Shown: positions 20,597-32,942, numbered from the stretch's first letter. The stretch: 64,000 nt of DNA from Ooceraea biroi (GCF_003672135.1 NC_039513.1:2046833-2110832); one strand, 5' to 3'. Numbers and translations are program-made. Notes: a model not told the origin generated them from the letters alone.

Positions 20597-21724
20597 CTTC
20601 CGTATACGACCCACCTCCAATTTTGATGAACTCTTACAGACATCTAGTACATACTAAATGAAGACGAATGACACAAGTGTGAATGTGCGGAAACTTCTAC
20701 TTTTTGAAATATTCACACTTTAATCTAAATGCATATTCGAGCTAAATAAAGTTTCAGATGCACTTTTTAGATGTATAAAAAGAAAAATAATTAGTAAATA
20801 TTTACCTTTACACAGCCCGCACCAAATGACCTCCGACTGACTTTGACATTGACCTTGACCCCTAACAAGGCTAAGGTCATTGACCTTTCCCGTCGGTCAT
20901 TGTTTGTTCACTTTCGATTAAAGTAGTTTCGAAAAAGTCTTTAATGTCGATTAAAGCAGAAAATAATTTGTATTTACCTGTTTTGTGCTTTTGGTTACAA
21001 TAAAGAATACTTTGTATTTATAAACAAACTATTCTATATATTAATGATTCACTGCTTTAAATAAATTTTGTTCGTTCATATTCAAAATAACTACTATATT
21101 TTCGAAACTTATGTCTCCTTATGTGAATAATTACCGGTTATATTTTCTGACATTGGAGCCCCGGACATATACGCTCGATTTTCAGCCCGTTTTGCGGGAG
21201 GGCGGGGAGGAAAGGGCTTCGCCCCTCCCCCCCGCTGGCATCCGTGCCGTGTACCAAGTGATCAAAATCTGTGTGAAATTTGTTACACTGGTTCTGGCGG
21301 GGGGAGGGTGAAGCTCCTGCCCCCCGCCCTCCCGCGAAGCGGGCTGAAACCAAGCGTATGTGTCCGGGGCTCCAGTTTCGGAAAATATAACCTTTTGCTT
21401 GTCGTGGACGGCTGAAAATTCGTGCAAAATCATTAAACTTCTTTTGTTAATAACTTTTTAGTAAACAACGACCGACGGCTAAAACCTTTTGAGGGTCACT
21501 CAGGAGGGTGACCTCTATAATATATGTCAAGGACAAGATGATAGGAGGTGGGTACGCTAATCGGTAGATTTACCAATCCTACATTTAAGACAATAATAAA
21601 AATTTGAATACCTCAGAAACTACACGTTTCCGCACATTTGCACTTGTGTCATAGACTTCATATAGTATGTACTACATGTCTGTAAAAATTCGTCAAAATC
21701 GGAGGTGGGTCACATACGGAAGTC
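20597..21724. repeat. Foldback element with nested GC-rich inverted repeat
   Basis: Outer arms 20597-20693 and 21626-21724 are inverted copies (ACTTCCGTATACGACCCACC against GGTGGGTCACATACGGAAGT). An inner pair (about 21148-21230 and 21310-21390) inverts TGGAGCCCCGGACATA and a GGGAGGCGGG-type stem. A segment near 21440-21530 (TTAATAACTTTTTAGT, TGACCTCTATAATATATGTC) matches 29286-29372 of the 28.3-kb foldback. The two elements are therefore related. Confidence 0.65.
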
Positions 21725-22566
21725 TAGCCGAATGATATTCTAAATGGAGAGGCAAGAGGAATATTAGTAGATATATTAGCAAGCTGTATGATAAAACTTA
21801 ATATTAAGTAAGTTGTTTTACGATATAATGTCATTACTTCATACATATTTTTAATGTTGCTAATGTTCCTTTTCTTTTTGTAGTCTGTTTGGAGTTGCCT
21901 CAATCCGCGTCCACCGAATTTAGCTTCAGCTACTCGGTCCACCTCAGCACAGTTCGGTGAACGGAGAAGGAAGACAGATAGAAATGAAAGTAACGGAAAT
22001 TGCTAAAGGATATCGTGCGACGAGATTGAATAATTGTAGAACATGAAGTTTATTCGTAGCGAAAGCAAAGTACTAGAAAAGTAGTAGAACAAGTACAAAG
22101 TATAAAGTACAACACAATATGATTCCGCAAAGTATAAAGGTCGCGACTCGAACTGCGTAAGACCGAACGGCTCGGAGAATTCGGCTAGATTACCGCACGA
22201 TCGGAACAATAGAGCGAGAATGAAATCGGTCAGCTGATTGTCGGGCTGCCGAGCGGTAAGCCGGGTGAGACGGGCGGGTGTTTGTCGCCTGTTCGCGACA
22301 TGACGAGGCTTCGTACGCACTCTGAAGACGAGGGGGTCGTGTCTTACTAAACGTACGGAAAATTGAAATGATTGGAGGTTTAAATGTCGAGTACATTGAT
22401 ACAGCTTTTAACATAGTCCTTCTTTTGAAGAATTTCAAATTGTATAAAAAAAATGTTAATTATTTCCAACTGAGACTGGGGTAAAACTCCTTTATTTAAT
22501 TTTGTAATATTAATTAATAGTATCATATAAATAAAGAAATAATTTTGTTTTTGTAAATATGTTATA
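21725..22566. other. Region upstream of the 22.6-kb gene, including a GC-rich patch
   Basis: A GC-rich patch (about 22140-22340) lies within otherwise AT-rich DNA. It might be a promoter or a missing first exon of the gene that begins at the acceptor near 22566. No supported ORF is present. Confidence 0.3.
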
Positions 22567-24192
22567 GGCTACATACGTGTATGAACCCTTTGCAAATGGT
22601 CCAAACAAAAAAAATTTGGGAGGAAAATTGGCTGATAAAGTGAGAAATGTTAAATCTATGTTGAGGAAGTTCGGTGCGCTCAATCCAGCTAACTATCATA
22701 GATATGATTCTGCTCACAATGATGAAAATCAGACCAGTACGAGTACATCTCAAGGTATTTAACTTCACTTTAGATGGTCATCAACTACTACAAAATAGTT
22801 TTCATATAATATTATTTGTCAAATTTATATTTAGTGAATAAAGAAGAAGTACAAGCAGCCATTCGATGGCTGAAAGTAAGTCGGGAACCATGAACTGATG
22901 TTTTAAAGAACTGGGATATCACTTATGATATCAGACAAAGAACACTACTAGATACAAAAGGCGGAGGAGACAAACCACTTTCGGTGACGGATTACTTTTC
23001 TCAATGGGAAGTTTTGTCTCTACCTCAAGGGTACACTCTTGCAAGTATATTGAATATATTTAGTGTAATTATTAGTCTAGTGTTCATAATATCAGACAAC
23101 TTCTATTATTAGATATTATTTCTCATAAAAATAAATATTTTATTTAATTAATTAACAGAAAATGCTGTTTTCTGTTGGACGCAAGTAGTCTTAGTAGTCT
23201 AATAAAAATAACTTGTGTAAATTTAATATTGTATAAATCTGTTAATTCAGCTTGATCGTGACTTTAAAAAAAATATCCTAATAAGGATTTAACACTTCTT
23301 TTGGAGTGGGAAAGATTTATTCCCGTTCTCAGACAACTTTTGAAAGCAGAAGTGAAAGATGTATATGGAAAAACACAATTGAAAAAGTTGAAGATACTAG
23401 ATGATAGTAAGTATTTTTCAATAAATAAATGAATAAAAGTAAAATTGAAAGTTAAAAAACTCTTGTGTCTCTTTTATAGTAAAAATTTTTGTTTCTCTTC
23501 TTGTCTGTTATAAGAAATACTACTGCTGTTATTCTTCACTTATTTCCACATTTAGTCCCACCTCGGCAACTGAAGAAACTTGATTGTGGAAAAAAGATAA
23601 AGGCAAATTTATCTGAGGCAAGAGATGCCTTTGTGTTCCATGTGACGGTAAGTCAAATTTTATTGATATACTTTATTACATTCAGTTGAGAGGAACACAT
23701 AGTATTTGAACTTTCTATTAAGAGGAACACATAGTATTTGAACTTTCTATTAAGAGGAACACATAGTATTTGAACTATGTAAAGGTAAAAGTAATTTGTT
23801 TTATCTTATCTTTATAGGTGCCTGGAGATATTAACCCAGCTATTCAACGAAGACGTGCTGTGGCTTCGAAGCTTAAAACTACAGTTCAACCCTTCGTTCT
23901 TCTTGTTGGGCCTACGGTACAAGAATATAAGGCTTGCTATCTGGTAATTGATGAAGTAAAATATCAATTTAATAATGTCTTAAAAGCCTTCGATCAGTGT
24001 TTCAAAGCAATACAAGTTTTGAATGTTGAATATTCATATGAAGCAAAAGGCACGTGGCTTTTTATTCAGCAAGCTTTATATCGCATCTTCACAAAGTATG
24101 ATGGAAAGAATTCGACTGTAAGTGCGCTCGTCAAAAGCTTTGAAGCTCTTCGAACAAAGATTTTAAATGAAAATGAGGAAACATCTAGTTGA
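22567..24192 (+). pseudogene. Multi-exon gene paired with the 24-26 kb transposase-like gene
   Basis: Splice sites divide it into about five exons: 22567-22754, 22835-23044, about 23252-23406, about 23474-23647 and 23818-24192. Consensus donors (GTAAGT at 23407 and 23648) and TTTATAG acceptors are visible. The readable protein includes GGKLADKVRNVKSMLRKFGA, SVTDYFSQWEVLSLPQGYTL, LLLEWERFIPVLRQLLKAEV, KANLSEARDAFVFHVTVPGD and QRRRAVASKLKTTVQPFVLL. It ends with YLVIDEVKYQFNNVLKAFDQ and about 50 more residues. From memory such proteins occur next to transposase-like genes in fish and insects, but I cannot name the family. A TGA (about 22892) and a frameshift in an A run (about 23265) break it. 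Confidence 0.55.
23691..23785 (+). repeat. 32-bp intronic tandem repeat, three copies
   Basis: Units start at 23691, 23723 and 23755 (AGGAACACATAGTATTTGAA plus 12 more bases). The first two are identical; the third is cut short. They lie in the last intron of the 22.6-24.2 kb gene. Confidence 0.85.
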
Positions 24193-24228
24193 AGTCCACA
24201 GTTTCAATTTAAGTTTTAGTCTAATTTA

Positions 24229-26642
24229 ATGTTGTTATTCATAAAGGAGATATTATGTTTTATATGTAAAAAACAATTAAACTCAATTGTGGCTCTGATA
24301 GCACATATCAAAGTGTATCATACTATAGCTGCTCATACTGCTCTTAGATGTCCTGCATTTAATTATAAACCTTGTCCTTCTTTACGTGCATATAAAAGAC
24401 ATCTACTCAAGTGTTCTTTCTTAGATAAAAATTGTTCACAGCAAATTCATTCTTCTGATACTTGCCATGTTAATAAAAAAGAACCAAATGATATTCAGAT
24501 ATCAGATGCTGATATGCATCAGCATGTTCTTGAATCAAATATATCAGAAATTAATTCAATTTCAGTTAATGATATTAAAAAAAGCCTTAGTGGACTCCAC
24601 ACTTATTTTTGTATCAAAATTGTATGCTTCAAACACTTTGAATGGGGCTCACGTTCAACAAATAGTTGATGCTGCATCAGAATTATTATCAAGTGGATAT
24701 TTACATATCTTAAAAAACAAAGTTTTTGAAATGTTGAATAAGTCTGATTATAGTAATGAAGAAATTCGTGAACTTTCTCTTATGTTTAATGCGTGTGATA
24801 ATATTTTTGCTGGTCTCCATACTGACTATGAAATATTAGAAGCATTGAAAGAGAGTGAATTCTATATAGCGCCTAGAAGTTATGTGATTGATAGTCACTA
24901 TAGGCCTAGAACACAGTTGAACAATACAGTACTGAATCATGAACTTGATACTGGTCAATACATTCCTATGAAAGATATTTTGAAGCATTTTCTAGAATTA
25001 CTAGGTTGCTTTGAGGCGATTATTTCAAACCTAGAATATTTGTCTCAAAGAGATGAGCCTTTTTCAAATGTAGTACAAGGGGAAATGTGGAAAGTAGCTA
25101 AACATTTCTATGGGAAAACAGTGCTTCCACTTAATTTTTTCTTTGACAATATGGACCCAGATAATATCACGAGATCTCATGCTGGTCATCATAAATTAGG
25201 AACACTTTATTACAATATTGCGTGTATGCCTCAAGATTATGCCTCAAAACTTGAGAACATATTTTTGGCTTCTTTGTTTCTCTCGGAATGTAAAGTACAT
25301 GGAAATATGAATTTATTTAGACCAATAATTCAAGATTTGATAGATCTAGAGAAAAATGGATTAATTATAACAACTAGCTCAGGAGAGAAACAAATTTATT
25401 TTAGTTTGTGTCTCTTGATGGGTGACAACTTAGGAATTCACTCTATTTGTGGCCTGTCTGAGGGATTCAATGAAAACTATCCATGCAGAATGTGCAAGCA
25501 TCACAGGAATGAAATTACAACTGTAACTGCTCTTGATATAAATAAATTAAGGACAATACAAAATTATGCTGCTGATGTTTTGTTACAAAATGTTAGTATG
25601 ACTGGTATTAAGGAAAAATGTGTTTGGGATGTTATCCCCACCTTTTCTTTTATACAAAGTATCAGCTTTGATATTATACACGACCTTTTAGAGGGACTGT
25701 GTGGTTATGATTTAGCACTTATACTTTCTCATTTAATATAAAATAAAAAATATTTTTCTCTGGAGACTCTGAATAATCGTATATTGTATTTTGATTATGG
25801 TCCAGTAGAGTCAGGTAATGCAGTGCTACAAATTACAAAAGAGCATCTTATAGTTGGTAAACTTAAATTCTCTGCCTCTGAAATGTTGTGTTTTGTCAGG
25901 TATTTCGGATTAATGCTCGGTGATTTAGTTCCTGAGGATGCTGAAAGTTGGCATCTTTATCTAAAACTAAAATCTGTTGTAGATATAGTTACAACACCTT
26001 ATGTAAACCTTCGATCATTTAGTTACCTGAGCACTCTTATTTCAGAACATCATGAAATATACCTTATTGTCTTCCCGCAATCTACACTCAAACCCAAACA
26101 TCATTATATGCTCCATTATCCTAAAGTCATGTGTAGAATTTGTCCCTTATGGTCTGTCTGTTGTCTTCGATGGGAAGCCAAACACAGACCTTTTAAACAA
26201 GCAGCTCATGCCATTAATTCTCGTAGAAACTTGCCTTTAACTCTGGCGATTAAACATCAGTTGAATTTGTGTGCCAGATTGTTATCTCGAAAGCCTCTTG
26301 GTGAAAAATATTCTTTTGGAGTTCAAGAAGTCAGTATTAATATTAGATAGTAAAAATTATCAATTATTTTATAACGTTCTACCTAAGGATTTAAATGAAA
26401 TCATAAAGGTATTCTCATGGATTAGAATTTCTGGTACCACTTATAAGAAAGGAATGTGTGTAACTGTAACGTTCCACAAAGACACTGGTTATCCCGTATT
26501 TGGCCAAATTTACTTTGTAACATATTGCGAAATATTTGATGCTGTGTATTTTCTTTTGCATATATTTGAAACCGTGGATTTTGTGGAACACCTTTGCAGT
26601 TATGAAGTGATTGAAGGTTCTGAGTGGAAATTTATTAAATAA
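24229..26642 (+). pseudogene. C2H2 finger plus transposase-like protein, broken
   Basis: The N-terminus shows two zinc-finger-like blocks (CFICKKQ...HIKVYH and CPAFNYKPCPSLRAYKRH). A long C-terminal domain follows, with NVVQGEMWKVAKHFYGKTVL, LPLNFFFDNMDPDNITRSHA, LLMGDNLGIHSICGLSEGFN, YPCRMCKHH, FDIIHDLLEGLCGYDL, GLMLGDLVPEDAESWHLY and PKHHYMLHYPKVM. This matches in outline a protein type repeatedly found in animal genomes and usually treated as transposon-derived. I cannot assign a named superfamily. Defects: a frameshift in the A run near 24580, a TAA at 25739-25741 with the frame continuing to 26350, and a frameshift near 26325. The tail continues to FIK at 26642. It follows the preceding gene by only 36 bp. 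Confidence 0.6.
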
Positions 26643-27129
26643 TCGCCAGTTCAGTTTCATATATATTAGCGATTAAAAATAATATTTCAATTTAATCCAC
26701 CCTTGATCTAGTTATAGGGTTTGCAATATGTGCCGTGTGGGAGCGCGCTTGTGGGTTTCTCGCAGGCACTCTGTACGGCGCTGTTGCAATATATATACAT
26801 TTCTAACAACTTCGTTTATCAGCGTCTAGGGCAAGGGATCGTCTGCACAGCCCTACTGATGAGTCTGCAGACGATCTCAAGACGAAACGCTCCTTTCCAG
26901 CTTCATTTGATGATTTATTACTGCATATGACTGACAAACCCCGTCAGCGTGCAGTTTATCGCGTATTTAGTGCTGACCATCGAGTACACGTTAGCCCTTT
27001 GACTATAGAAATATGGACTGCTATTCGCAGTTTTATACCTGTATCCAACATCATTGATGATTGCGCCACCATGCTCGGGACCCAAGAACTTCCGAAAAAT
27101 TACGTTTATTACAGTCTATTATTGAATCG
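26643..27129 (+). other. Unassigned stretch between two transposon remnants
   Basis: Open frames are present (for example one starting MTDKPRQRAVYRVFSADHRV near 26927). None carries a motif I can name. It may be the decayed 5' part of the P/THAP9-like remnant or separate insertion debris. Confidence 0.3.
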
Positions 27130-28089
27130 TGTCAAATCGTGTCTGATCACGTGCAGCTTTTCAGTTCATTACGAAAAAATGGGTTTATATTGCATTGTAA
27201 AGGGATGTACATCAACGAAATATCAATATCAGCACCAGGATAAAGAAAATAAAACAAACTAAAAACAATTAAAAAAATATGTATCGAGAATATGTAGAAA
27301 CTGGATATTTGAAGTATATTCTTACATATAAATTATCGCAAGACCATTTAGAAATATTCTTTTCATGCATAAGATCCATGGGGGGATACAATATCCGAAT
27401 TGTGTACAATTTGCATCGGCATATAAGCGTTTATTGCATCACAATGAAGTTAAGTCATCGGCGGAAGAAAATTGTATTATCAGTGACACTACTTATATTT
27501 AACGGTAGCGGCATCAGCAAAGAAAATATTATCTGATTCAGATGAATTTGAAGGAGATATCGAACAATTCGATAATGTGATAGTCGACAATATTCCATTA
27601 GAGTCCATTCACGCCGTTTTATATACACCTATATCAGGTTTCATCGAATTAAAAATTTTTAAAGAATTGAAATGCGGTACATGTTTACAATTATTCAATG
27701 AGTGTGACGAAATTGACTCTATTTTTATAAAAAGAAAGAGTCATGGATTTTTGCGATATCCTAGAATAGACACTTACAAAATAACCACAGTCAACGAAAA
27801 CATTTTTAATTTATATAAATTAGAAAATAAATTAAAAGATACAAATGCTCGAGCAAAAATAATTATGGTAACTTTGCGAAACTTAAATCTCTCGTCAATA
27901 TTTTTAACATTCGATCCTCACGTTCAGGATCAAGACGTATTGGAAAATCATAAGTATGAAATAATTAAACTTATAATAGGATACTATTTAGACGTTAAAT
28001 TAAGATACCAATGTAAAATTGACACTATGCAACATAATAAATTTATAAGACATAAGTTGACGAAAACAGTTCTGTTTCAAGGTCAATAA
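27130..28089 (+). pseudogene. P-element/THAP9-like transposase remnant (C-terminal half)
   Basis: The recognisable order is FSSLRKNGFIL; YLKYILTYKLSQDHLEIFFS followed by CIRSMGG; then, in the next frame, NCVQFASAYKRLLHHNEVKS. After a further shift it reads IELKIFKELKCGTCLQLFNE, LRYPRIDTYKI and FDPHVQDQDVLENHKYEIIK, with a stop at 28089. This is the conserved C-terminal region of P-superfamily/THAP9 transposases. At least two frameshifts (near 27390 and 27510) break it. The THAP domain and N-terminal half are not seen. These enzymes cut and paste DNA using GTP. This copy is dead. Confidence 0.75.
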
Positions 28090-28351
28090 TAATACTTCAC
28101 TTTTTTAATTTATAAACTTTCTTTTTATGACAGCATTCGTTTTACCAATGTGCCTCCTGTCCTATTGTTTTAATTCAGCAGTTTGAAATTGCCGCTGTTT
28201 AGTCACGTGCCAGGTCACGTTTGGGTCCCGAAGGCGGAGCCTAACTCTAAGATGTTGGATACATGTCCGTACAATGCGACGATAGGAAAAGTGGGGGTAA
28301 CTGGCAGTCCATGTTTCTATAGTCAAAGCGTTAGCCAGTATGATCGACAAA

Positions 28352-29372
28352 AATTGTTCCTTGACATATGTTATAGAGGTTATCATTCTAAGTAACCTTC
28401 TGCAAGTTTTAGCCGTCGCTATTCATTAAAAAGTTATTAACATAATAAGTTTAATAATTGGTAAATGTGAAGGAGAGCTCCTTCCTCTCCGATTTTGATA
28501 AAATTTTGCACACTTATGTACTTTCATGCGTAAAACACGAATCTGAAAGTTAAAATTGTCGCTCTCAACTACAAAAAAAGTTACAACATGTTAAAAAGTG
28601 ACAGTTTCGGAGTTAGGAAATCTGTCATACTGACAGGTGTAGCACACACTGTCCGAACATGCGCAAGCAAGGTTCTATATTGTAACTTCCACGCAGTACT
28701 TTTGGTCACCCCAAAGTTTTGTTATTTATTTTATGTGGAAGAGTACTAGGTGACGGGTGAAGCCCGTCTCCTCGTGCTCTTCCACCCAAGTATATACTTT
28801 CCCAGTATAAAAAATTAATAATATTAAAGTAAGAAAGTTTATACTGGGAAAGTATATGCTTGGGTGGAAGAGCACGAGGAGACGGGCTCCGCCCGTCACC
28901 TAGTACTCTTCCCATAAAAAAAAAACTTTGGGGTGACCAAAAGTACCGTGTGGAAGTTACAATGTAGAACTTTGCTTTGCGTGGAACCTCGCTTCATATA
29001 CTCTCAGCATATGCTTTCTAAATTTATTAAATAATATATGGTATGGTACATCAGAAAAGCATTACACATTCTATTTAGCTGAATTTAAACGTTGTTTTCA
29101 ACATCATGAACGTATAGATCACTTTTTCAATATTATGTCACAAATGTATCTCTTAATGATATACTTTCAGAAATAAATCAATAATTGTTGTTAAAGGATA
29201 TATCCTTGACAATATAGATTTAATGAAAATCCTAACCCACGTACATGGTGTCCAATAATTACGCGTAATTTATAAAACTTATTTTGTTAATAACTTTTTA
29301 ATGAACAGTGAGTGGAGGCTAAAACTTGCAGAAGGTTACTTAGAATGATGACTTTTATAACATATGTCAAGG
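28352..29372. repeat. Foldback element with high-identity inner hairpin
   Basis: Outer arms 28352-28440 and 29286-29372 are inverted copies. The inner arms, about 28683-28800 and 28840-28975, are nearly exact inversions. They carry TAACTTCCACGC, GGTCACCCCAAAGTTT and a GC-rich part, GAGTACTAGGTGACGGG. A CTCCGATTTTGATAAAATTT word near 28488 also occurs in variant form at 20.61 kb and at the right window end. The element is related to the foldback at 20597-21724. Confidence 0.7.
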
Positions 29373-29427
29373 TCATTGACATTTGCGGATGCTGACCATA
29401 AGTGAATATTTACCGAAATAATATTTG

Positions 29428-29590
29428 CCGACATTGCCCATCACTGGATGGGCAGTGTCAACTTTGCCCACATAAAACCGGGCAATGTCAGCTAATAAAC
29501 CATTTCTGCGGACTTTGCCCAGCAGCATTGGGCAATGTTGACATTGCCCGGGCAATACCGACTCTGCCCATCTTGCGGACTTTGCCCGTA
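29428..29590. repeat. Cluster of TTGCCCA/TGGGCAA words
   Basis: About nine TTGCCC or GGGCAA words occur in about 165 bp in both orientations, spaced irregularly by about 15-30 bp. The first is TTTGCCGACATTGCCCATCA. There is no coding sense. It may be a decayed satellite or a protein-binding array. Confidence 0.6.
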
Positions 29591-29601
29591 ACATATATAT
29601 A

Positions 29602-30305
29602 AAGAGTGGCGTAACAAGAACTGCAATTTTTAATTTGCCGCCATTTTTCAGCTATCAAACGTGTAATATTTATAATGGAAATACGCCATCTACATAACCC
29701 ATAAATTAATCATGCAGCTGTACACGATTGCAGAACGCTTAGAAATTATTTCTTCAAAGATGAATATGGTCAAGCAGTTTCAGTCAATGGAAATCGATAT
29801 CGTGGCATGATTCAAACTTTTTTTTGGCATCAATTGAACGATTTGGACTTGGAAAACATGTGGTTCCAGCAGGATGAGGCTACTTGTCATACTGCTGATG
29901 AAACAATAGCTTTATTGCAGGAAAAGTTCTCCGAACGTGTAATTTCTCGTCGAGGAAATGTGAATTGGCCGCAACGATCGTGTGATTTAACTCCTTTAGA
30001 TTTTTTTTCTCTGGGGTTATGTTAAATCTCAAGTGTACGCCAAGAATCTAAAACCCATCGATGACCTTAAATCCAACATCACTCGTGTCATTGCAGATAT
30101 ACGTATCCATTTATGTGAATCCGTTATTGAAAATTTTGCTCAAAGAGTCGTCATCTGCAACAGGAGCCGAGGTGGTCATTTCGCTGATATCATTTTCCAC
30201 ACATAATTCCCATGTGCACTAATTATATTGATACCACTAAACATAAACATTTTAAAAAACCGTGTTCTTTCATTGATTTAAGATTGCAGTTCTTGCGCCA
30301 CCCTT
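29602..30305 (+). mobile_element. Internally deleted DD41D-type transposon with AAGGGTGG ends
   Basis: Terminal repeats AAGAGTGGCGTAACAAGAAC and, inverted on the right, AAGGGTGGCGCAAGAACTGC are flanked by TA (29600-29601, 30306-30307). The transposase inside lacks its middle, so the element depends on another source of transposase. Confidence 0.75.
29720..30206 (+). pseudogene. DD41D-type transposase, internally deleted
   Basis: The first codons read LYTIAERLEII, the usual start of this type. The reading then jumps by an internal deletion with frame change to NYFFKDEYGQAVSVNGNRYR. Then come MWFQQDEATCHTADE and NWPQRSCDLTPLDFF. Forty-one residues separate the second and third catalytic Asp (QQD to LTPLD). 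A one-base frameshift in the T run near 30005 shifts the remaining C-terminus (KSQVYAKNLKPIDDLKSNI, SRGGHFADIIF). The helix-turn-helix region and first catalytic Asp are lost. Confidence 0.75.
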
Positions 30306-30315
30306 TATATGTATA

Positions 30316-31979
30316 CAGGGTGTCCCATTTTAAAAGTTGCACTCAAATTTCGCAGTAATACTGCGTTAAATCGAAAAATGTTTCAGAAAAAAGTTGTTTG
30401 GTTCGAAGAGGGACATAAGACAACGTCATTGGTTTGACTTTGAGTGAACGTGTCAAGGACATGTCAAGGTCAACTTTGTTTTTTTAAGTTGAAACCCCAA
30501 CTTTTTATTGCAGATTCTAATTCTCCATCGAAAAGTAATAACTTTTGTTTGAAACATTTTTTTAAAACGCCCTCGTTATCCCGAAAACTCAGGTTCAACC
30601 TGCTGGTATTTACGGATACACAAAGCGGAAACTAGCACCAGAAGTATTGCGTATGATCTCGGTATGGACCATACCAAGGTACATCGAATAATAAAGGACT
30701 TAAGATTGCATTGTTTCAAAAGACATGCAACACAAGTTGCTCCCCCAAGATTTGCTCCGCCGACATAGATTTTGTGATTGGATATCGGACCAGGTAAATT
30801 GTATAGTTCACTAATGTATTAGCGGTTTTGCTTTCAAAACTGTAAAATGTAGAATACGAAGTCGTGGCAAACAACTTTCATTTGTCGAATATTTCTCATT
30901 GACGCATTTTTATATGGTGCTCATATCACCGTTTCTTCTAAAGTCTTCGTGATAATACGTCAACCTGAGTAATAAACACAAAACTAATGATACTTTCGAG
31001 CAAATTGCACAAAAAAGAAAGACATCAGAGAATATAACATACATTATTGCATATTTTTATCATACAGGTTGATATTGACGGTATTGAGGATGATTACTTC
31101 CTGCGGAGTATACTATGGACAGACGAGTGCACTTTCCGCAGTGACGGCCGTATTAATCGTCAAAATGAACATCACTACGCAGAAGAGAATCCTCATTGCA
31201 GAAAAGAAATACACGTTCAGGGAAAATTTCATGTAAATGTTTGGATGGGGATTGTGGACGATATGATTATCGGACCGCACTTCTTTCCAGAAAACATTTA
31301 TATTACGGCAGAAGAATATTCTAATTTTCTAGAAGGACAACTACCAAATTTGTTGGAAGATGTTCCACTATATATCCGAGCAAACATGATCTTCCAACAA
31401 GACGGTCATCCAGCCCATACATCCGCTGTCGCCCGTGCAATTTTAAATCGTAAATTCAGAAACAGGTGGATAGGAATATATAGCGATTTGCACGAATGGC
31501 CACCGAGATCACCTGATCTTACACCCATGGATTTTTTTGTATGGGGCTTTTTACGCGATCAGGTATACAAAACATTACCCACGAATCGCGAGAATTTAAT
31601 CGAAAGGATACAGACAGCGAGTCGCAACATAACACCTGTTATGTTAAGTAGAGTGCGACAAAATTTTATGCGGAGAGTCGCAATATGTTTAGAAAATAAT
31701 GGTGGACATTTCGAACATTTCTTCTAAAATAAATCCTATAGAATAAATAATTATTTACACACAGATATGAAACATGTTTTTACATTAAATACCTTCTTAC
31801 GCGCTCAACATTATATATCTTTTATCACAAGAGAGAAAGACGTGTGATCTCGATAACTAGGTAATGTCGGCATAGTCATTACCGACTACGCAGCGCCGAC
31901 CACCGTGTCCCTGCAATAATCTGCCGCGTAACCCGTCGTATTGCTCTGTATCATCTTGCAACCACCCTGTATATTGACA
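30316..31979 (+). mobile_element. CAGGGTGTCCCATT transposon (autonomous-type, decayed)
   Basis: The element starts CAGGGTGTCCCATTTTAAAA after TA (30314-30315). It ends CCACCCTG before TA (31980-31981). The right terminal repeat is diverged. Left subterminal sequence (GAAACCCCAACTTTTTATTG, GATTC.AATTCTCCATCG) matches the arms of the foldback at 1676-2753. That suggests it, or a close relative, is the source family of that foldback. Confidence 0.7.
30590..31727 (+). pseudogene. DD42D transposase with intron
   Basis: The first exon piece carries a helix-turn-helix (TSTRSIAYDLGMDHTKVHRI) and, after a frameshift near 30745, LLPQDLLRRHRFCDWISDQ. It stops at a donor (CCAG|GTAAAT at 30794). Exon 2 begins at 31068 after CATACAG with VDIDGIEDDYFLRSILWTDE and runs intact to 31727, ending GGHFEHFF. 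Catalytic Asp residues are in WTDECTF, FQQDGHPAH and SPDLTPMDFF. Forty-two residues lie between the last two. The catalytic exon itself is uninterrupted. The N-terminal exon is degraded and its start is lost. Confidence 0.7.
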
Positions 31980-32581
31980 GAATGTTTATAGGTTGCATAG
32001 TACTATCACAAGTATATAATCGAAAGCGATAATGAATGTAGTCAAAACATGTTCACACTTATTTGGTAGTCGCAGTTTGTATTACTTACGAAGCACACAG
32101 TTTATAAGATTATCTGCAATATTTTTATTTTATAGGAAATTTTTTTGACATATGCAGACCTTATGCACTTTATGAACTGCGTCAGAAATAATACGAACTA
32201 TATTATTAAATAAGGTGTCAACATGTTTTGCAGTTATTATTGCTTTCAATTCTGACATGACCTAAACTACTCCTACCTAATAAACACGCTGATGCACCAT
32301 CATCAGTTGCATGCGTTCTGCATCAGCGTTTCATATTTTCGGTATAATGTAACAATGATGGAAAGAAATTGCTGCGAATAACAACAAAGAAAACTGAATG
32401 ACATATGCGTAATAAACTTACGATACCTTACAGTATTATAAAACTGATTTTATTTTTACTATTATATATAAGTACTATTATATTATTATTATATATTAAT
32501 ATTATTTTCAATTATATTATAACGTAAACAGCTTAATTCGATATCTTCATGTCTCAATGTACGGGAAAAGTGAGAATATAT
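31980..32581. other. AT-rich stretch, no supported gene
   Basis: I see no gene or element. The last four bases (ATAT, 32578-32581) are the left target duplication of the Ty3/gypsy element. Confidence 0.4.
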
Positions 32582-32942
32582 TGTTGTGTCCGGGTGGTTT
32601 TGAGAGCCACCTGGTGCAGTGAGCAGTGGCTCGGCTGTTAGCTGAGCGGAGTCGGATCGGCGAGTCTGCGGGAGAAGACGCGAGCCTCCTGGCGACGGGT
32701 CGTCAAGGGGATAAATTAACAACAACAGAACAACGAGTCGAAGCTTGACCTGGGTCGTAATCGGACGTGCTGGTGTCAGCTGCGCGAATCTCTGTACCAT
32801 TGCAATCGGCTGTATTGGATTACAATAAATTGCTCTCTCTACTTAACGCGAGTGTTCCTTTCCCTCAAGCGCGACCGCGAGTTCCGTGCGCGAGCGCGAG
32901 CGACGTGTGTGCGTCGAGTTAATTCACCGCCCGGACGCAACA
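32582..32942 (+). repeat. Ty3/gypsy 5' LTR (361 bp)
   Basis: It begins TGTTGTGTCCGGG and ends GGACGCAACA. The flanking ATAT matches 40675-40678. Eight differences from the 3' LTR were counted by eye over 361 bp, about 2 percent. AATAAA lies at 32823. Confidence 0.9.

Noticed and set aside
24229..26642. Assignment to the KDZ (Zisupton) superfamily
   Set aside because: A CRMC pair and HDLLEG were suggestive, but I could not match the defining KDZ motifs, so no superfamily was named.
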